DNA from: an uncultured Oscillospiraceae bacterium
Lineage (GTDB): Bacteria; Bacillota_A; Clostridia; Oscillospirales; Oscillospiraceae
Assembly: GCA_944386965.1 (NCBI GenBank)
Contig: CALXDE010000043.1
Span: 1-5,846, forward strand
Direction of reading: 5' to 3'
DNA length: 5,846 nucleotides
Part shown: in pieces, positions 4,628 through 5,846 of the stretch
Layout: every line of letters starts with the position of its first letter
Numbering within the stretch: the first letter of the stretch is position 1
Position numbers and translations under genes: made by a program
The notes under the pieces: model-generated
Told to the model about the DNA's origin: nothing
Seen by the model: only the letters and a program-made list of their open reading frames with translations
Databases searched by the model: none

Positions 4628-5767
4628 ATGAGTGAAGACCGTTATCAAACCACCGGCTGGGACCGGGAACAGGTGCGCCGCCAGGCGCGGCCGTCGGATT
4701 CCGGCGGGCAGCGCCCCCGGAAAAGGCGCCGCCGCAATCCGCTGCTGCGGGCGCTGGTATATCTGATCTGCGTGGTGGTCGCCTCCACGCTACTGGCCGG
4801 CATCGGCTGGCTGCTGGCCAACGACCTGTGCGCGCTGAACAAGGAATATAAGGAGGTCACCATCCAGGTGACCCAGGACGATACGGTGGGCTCCGTGTCC
4901 AAGAAGCTCAAGGAGGGCGGCCTCATCGAGTACCGCTGGTTCTTCAACCTCTTTGCCTGGGTGTCCAACGCCGACGAGAAGATCGGCGAGGGGACTTATA
5001 CCCTCAACACGGACATGGACTACCGGGGCCTGATTGTCAGCATGACCGGCGGCAGCGGCGGGAACCTCTCGGCGGAGACGGTGCGCGTCTCCATTCCCGA
5101 GGGCTATACCGTCCAGCAGACCATCAGCCTTCTGGCGGAGAACGGGGTCAACACCGAGGAGGCGCTGACCGAGGCCGCCGAGAGCGCCGACTTTGATTTC
5201 CCCTATCTGGATGAGAGCCTGGAGGGGAGCGTCTCCCGGCTGGAGGGGTATCTCTTCCCCAACACCTACGACTTTTATGTGGGGGAAGACCCGGCCCACG
5301 CCTTGAACCGGCTGCTCTCCGAGTTCAACCGCCAGATGAGCGACGATGTGATGGCCCTGGTGGAGGAATCCGGCCGGAGCATGCAGGAGATCGTCACCGT
5401 GGCCTCCCTCATTGAAAAGGAGACGGACGGCACCGACCGGGAGAAGATCGCCTCGGTCATCTACAACCGGCTCAGCAACCCCTCCTATGAGACGGGGGGA
5501 CTGCTGCAGATCGACGCGGCCCTGGTCTATGCCACCGGCCACACGGAGCTGACGGAGGAGGACATGGCCATCGACAGCCCCTATAACCTCTACACCCACC
5601 CGGGCCTCCCGCCCACGCCCATTGCCAACCCCGGCTTTGCCTCTATCCGGGCGGCGGTGCAGCCCGCGGATACCAATTATTATTACTATGTGCTGGGCAG
5701 CGACGGCCTCCACATCTTCAGCTCCACCTACGCCGAGCACCAGCAGGTCATCAGCAGCCTGGGATAA
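4628..5767 (+). CDS. mltG: Endolytic murein transglycosylase MltG (YceG-like)
   Basis: The 379-residue protein has a cytoplasmic N-terminus with a basic cluster RPRKRRRR (29-36), one membrane helix (about 40-66), then an extracytoplasmic part. A LysM-like module (about 76-140) precedes the YceG catalytic domain. The domain blocks are VRVSIPEGYTVQQ (152-164), EGYLFPNTY (206-214), VASLIEKET (258-266), VIYNRL (277-282), LQIDAALVYA (293-302), SPYNLYTHPGLPPTPIANPG (317-336) and the C-terminal GLHIFSSTYAEH (360-371). E263 in IEKET corresponds to the catalytic glutamate (E218 in E. coli). The enzyme cleaves nascent glycan strands near the membrane, leaving an anhydro-MurNAc end, and is thought to set strand length. 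The start is ATG 4628 after AAGGAGGA (4609-4616). It is followed by a U32 gene after 8 bp, a pairing common in Firmicutes. Confidence 0.95.
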   Translation: MSEDRYQTTGWDREQVRRQARPSDSGGQRPRKRRRRNPLLRALVYLICVVVASTLLAGIGWLLANDLCALNKEYKEVTIQVTQDDTVGSVSKKLKEGGLIEYRWFFNLFAWVSNADEKIGEGTYTLNTDMDYRGLIVSMTGGSGGNLSAETVRVSIPEGYTVQQTISLLAENGVNTEEALTEAAESADFDFPYLDESLEGSVSRLEGYLFPNTYDFYVGEDPAHALNRLLSEFNRQMSDDVMALVEESGRSMQEIVTVASLIEKETDGTDREKIASVIYNRLSNPSYETGGLLQIDAALVYATGHTELTEEDMAIDSPYNLYTHPGLPPTPIANPGFASIRAAVQPADTNYYYYVLGSDGLHIFSSTYAEHQQVISSLG

Positions 5768-5775
5768 GATAAGAT

Positions 5776-5846
5776 ATGAAGAAACCGGAACTCCTCGCCC
5801 CGGCGGGGGATATGGAAAAACTGAAGATGGCGGTGCTCTACGGGGC
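5776..5846 (+). CDS. U32-family peptidase, N-terminus only (runs off window)
   Basis: Only 23 complete codons are visible: PELLAPAGDMEKLKMAVLYG follows MKK. This is the characteristic opening of U32 (collagenase-like, YegQ/YhbU/YrrN-type) proteins, where LAPAG and EKLK-AVLYGA begin a TIM-barrel-like domain. Several U32 members act in RNA hydroxylation (tRNA or 23S rRNA) rather than proteolysis; the visible part cannot tell which branch this is. ATG 5776 is 8 bp after the mltG stop, and no good Shine-Dalgarno sequence precedes it; the junction reads GATAAGATAAGATATG. Coupling to mltG translation is therefore likely. Confidence 0.85.
   Translation, partial: MKKPELLAPAGDMEKLKMAVLYG

Noticed and set aside
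4790..5740. Minus-strand open frame of 316 codons opposite mltG
   Set aside because: Same reasoning: composition-driven antisense frame with no domain, against a complete MltG on the plus strand.
1..5846. CRISPR array, tRNA/rRNA genes, transposase or inverted terminal repeats
   Set aside because: I read both strands for regularly spaced repeats, cloverleaf-like segments and transposase motifs and found none.

Overview
The window is a GC-rich, densely coded bacterial chromosomal segment. Strong AGGAGG-type ribosome binding sites, an MltG-U32 gene pair, a WecG/TagA-family glycosyltransferase and a clostridial-looking thymidylate kinase suggest a high-GC member of the Clostridia, most likely an Oscillospiraceae-type gut anaerobe (Flavonifractor/Lawsonibacter-like). 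This is inferred from protein character and codon bias; no marker gene for taxonomy is present. I see no mobile element, CRISPR array, tRNA or rRNA.

Layout. (1) At 1-465, minus strand, lies the 5' part of a HAD-family hydrolase gene that runs off the left edge. (2) At 466-583 is a divergent intergenic region with two candidate promoters whose extended -10 elements face each other. (3) At 584-1498 (+) is an EamA/DMT-family transporter. (4) At 1547-2848 (+) is a family-4-type glycosyltransferase. Its candidate extended -10 overlaps the transporter stop codon and lies just downstream of 11-bp-phased A-tracts. (5) At 2924-3646 (+) is a TagA/WecG-family glycosyltransferase with its own promoter, overlapping by 4 bp a GTG-started thymidylate kinase gene (3643-4314). 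(6) At 4309-4353 is a large nested hairpin starting at the tmk stop codon. It separates tmk from a convergent, easily missed 47-residue cysteine-rich membrane miniprotein gene (4358-4501, minus). (7) After a second divergent intergenic region comes mltG (4628-5767, +), followed 8 bp later by the start of a U32-family peptidase gene (5776 onward), cut by the right edge.

Functionally, the plus-strand genes lean towards the cell envelope. There is a GT4 enzyme probably acting on a lipid or polyprenyl acceptor, a TagA-type enzyme that builds the linkage disaccharide of wall polymers, and MltG, which cuts nascent peptidoglycan. The transporter, tmk and U32 genes are housekeeping or accessory members of these short transcription units. 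Nothing here is a clearly new multi-gene system. The most interesting items are the cysteine-rich miniprotein, the opposed promoters, and a promoter block repeated before the transporter and tagA.
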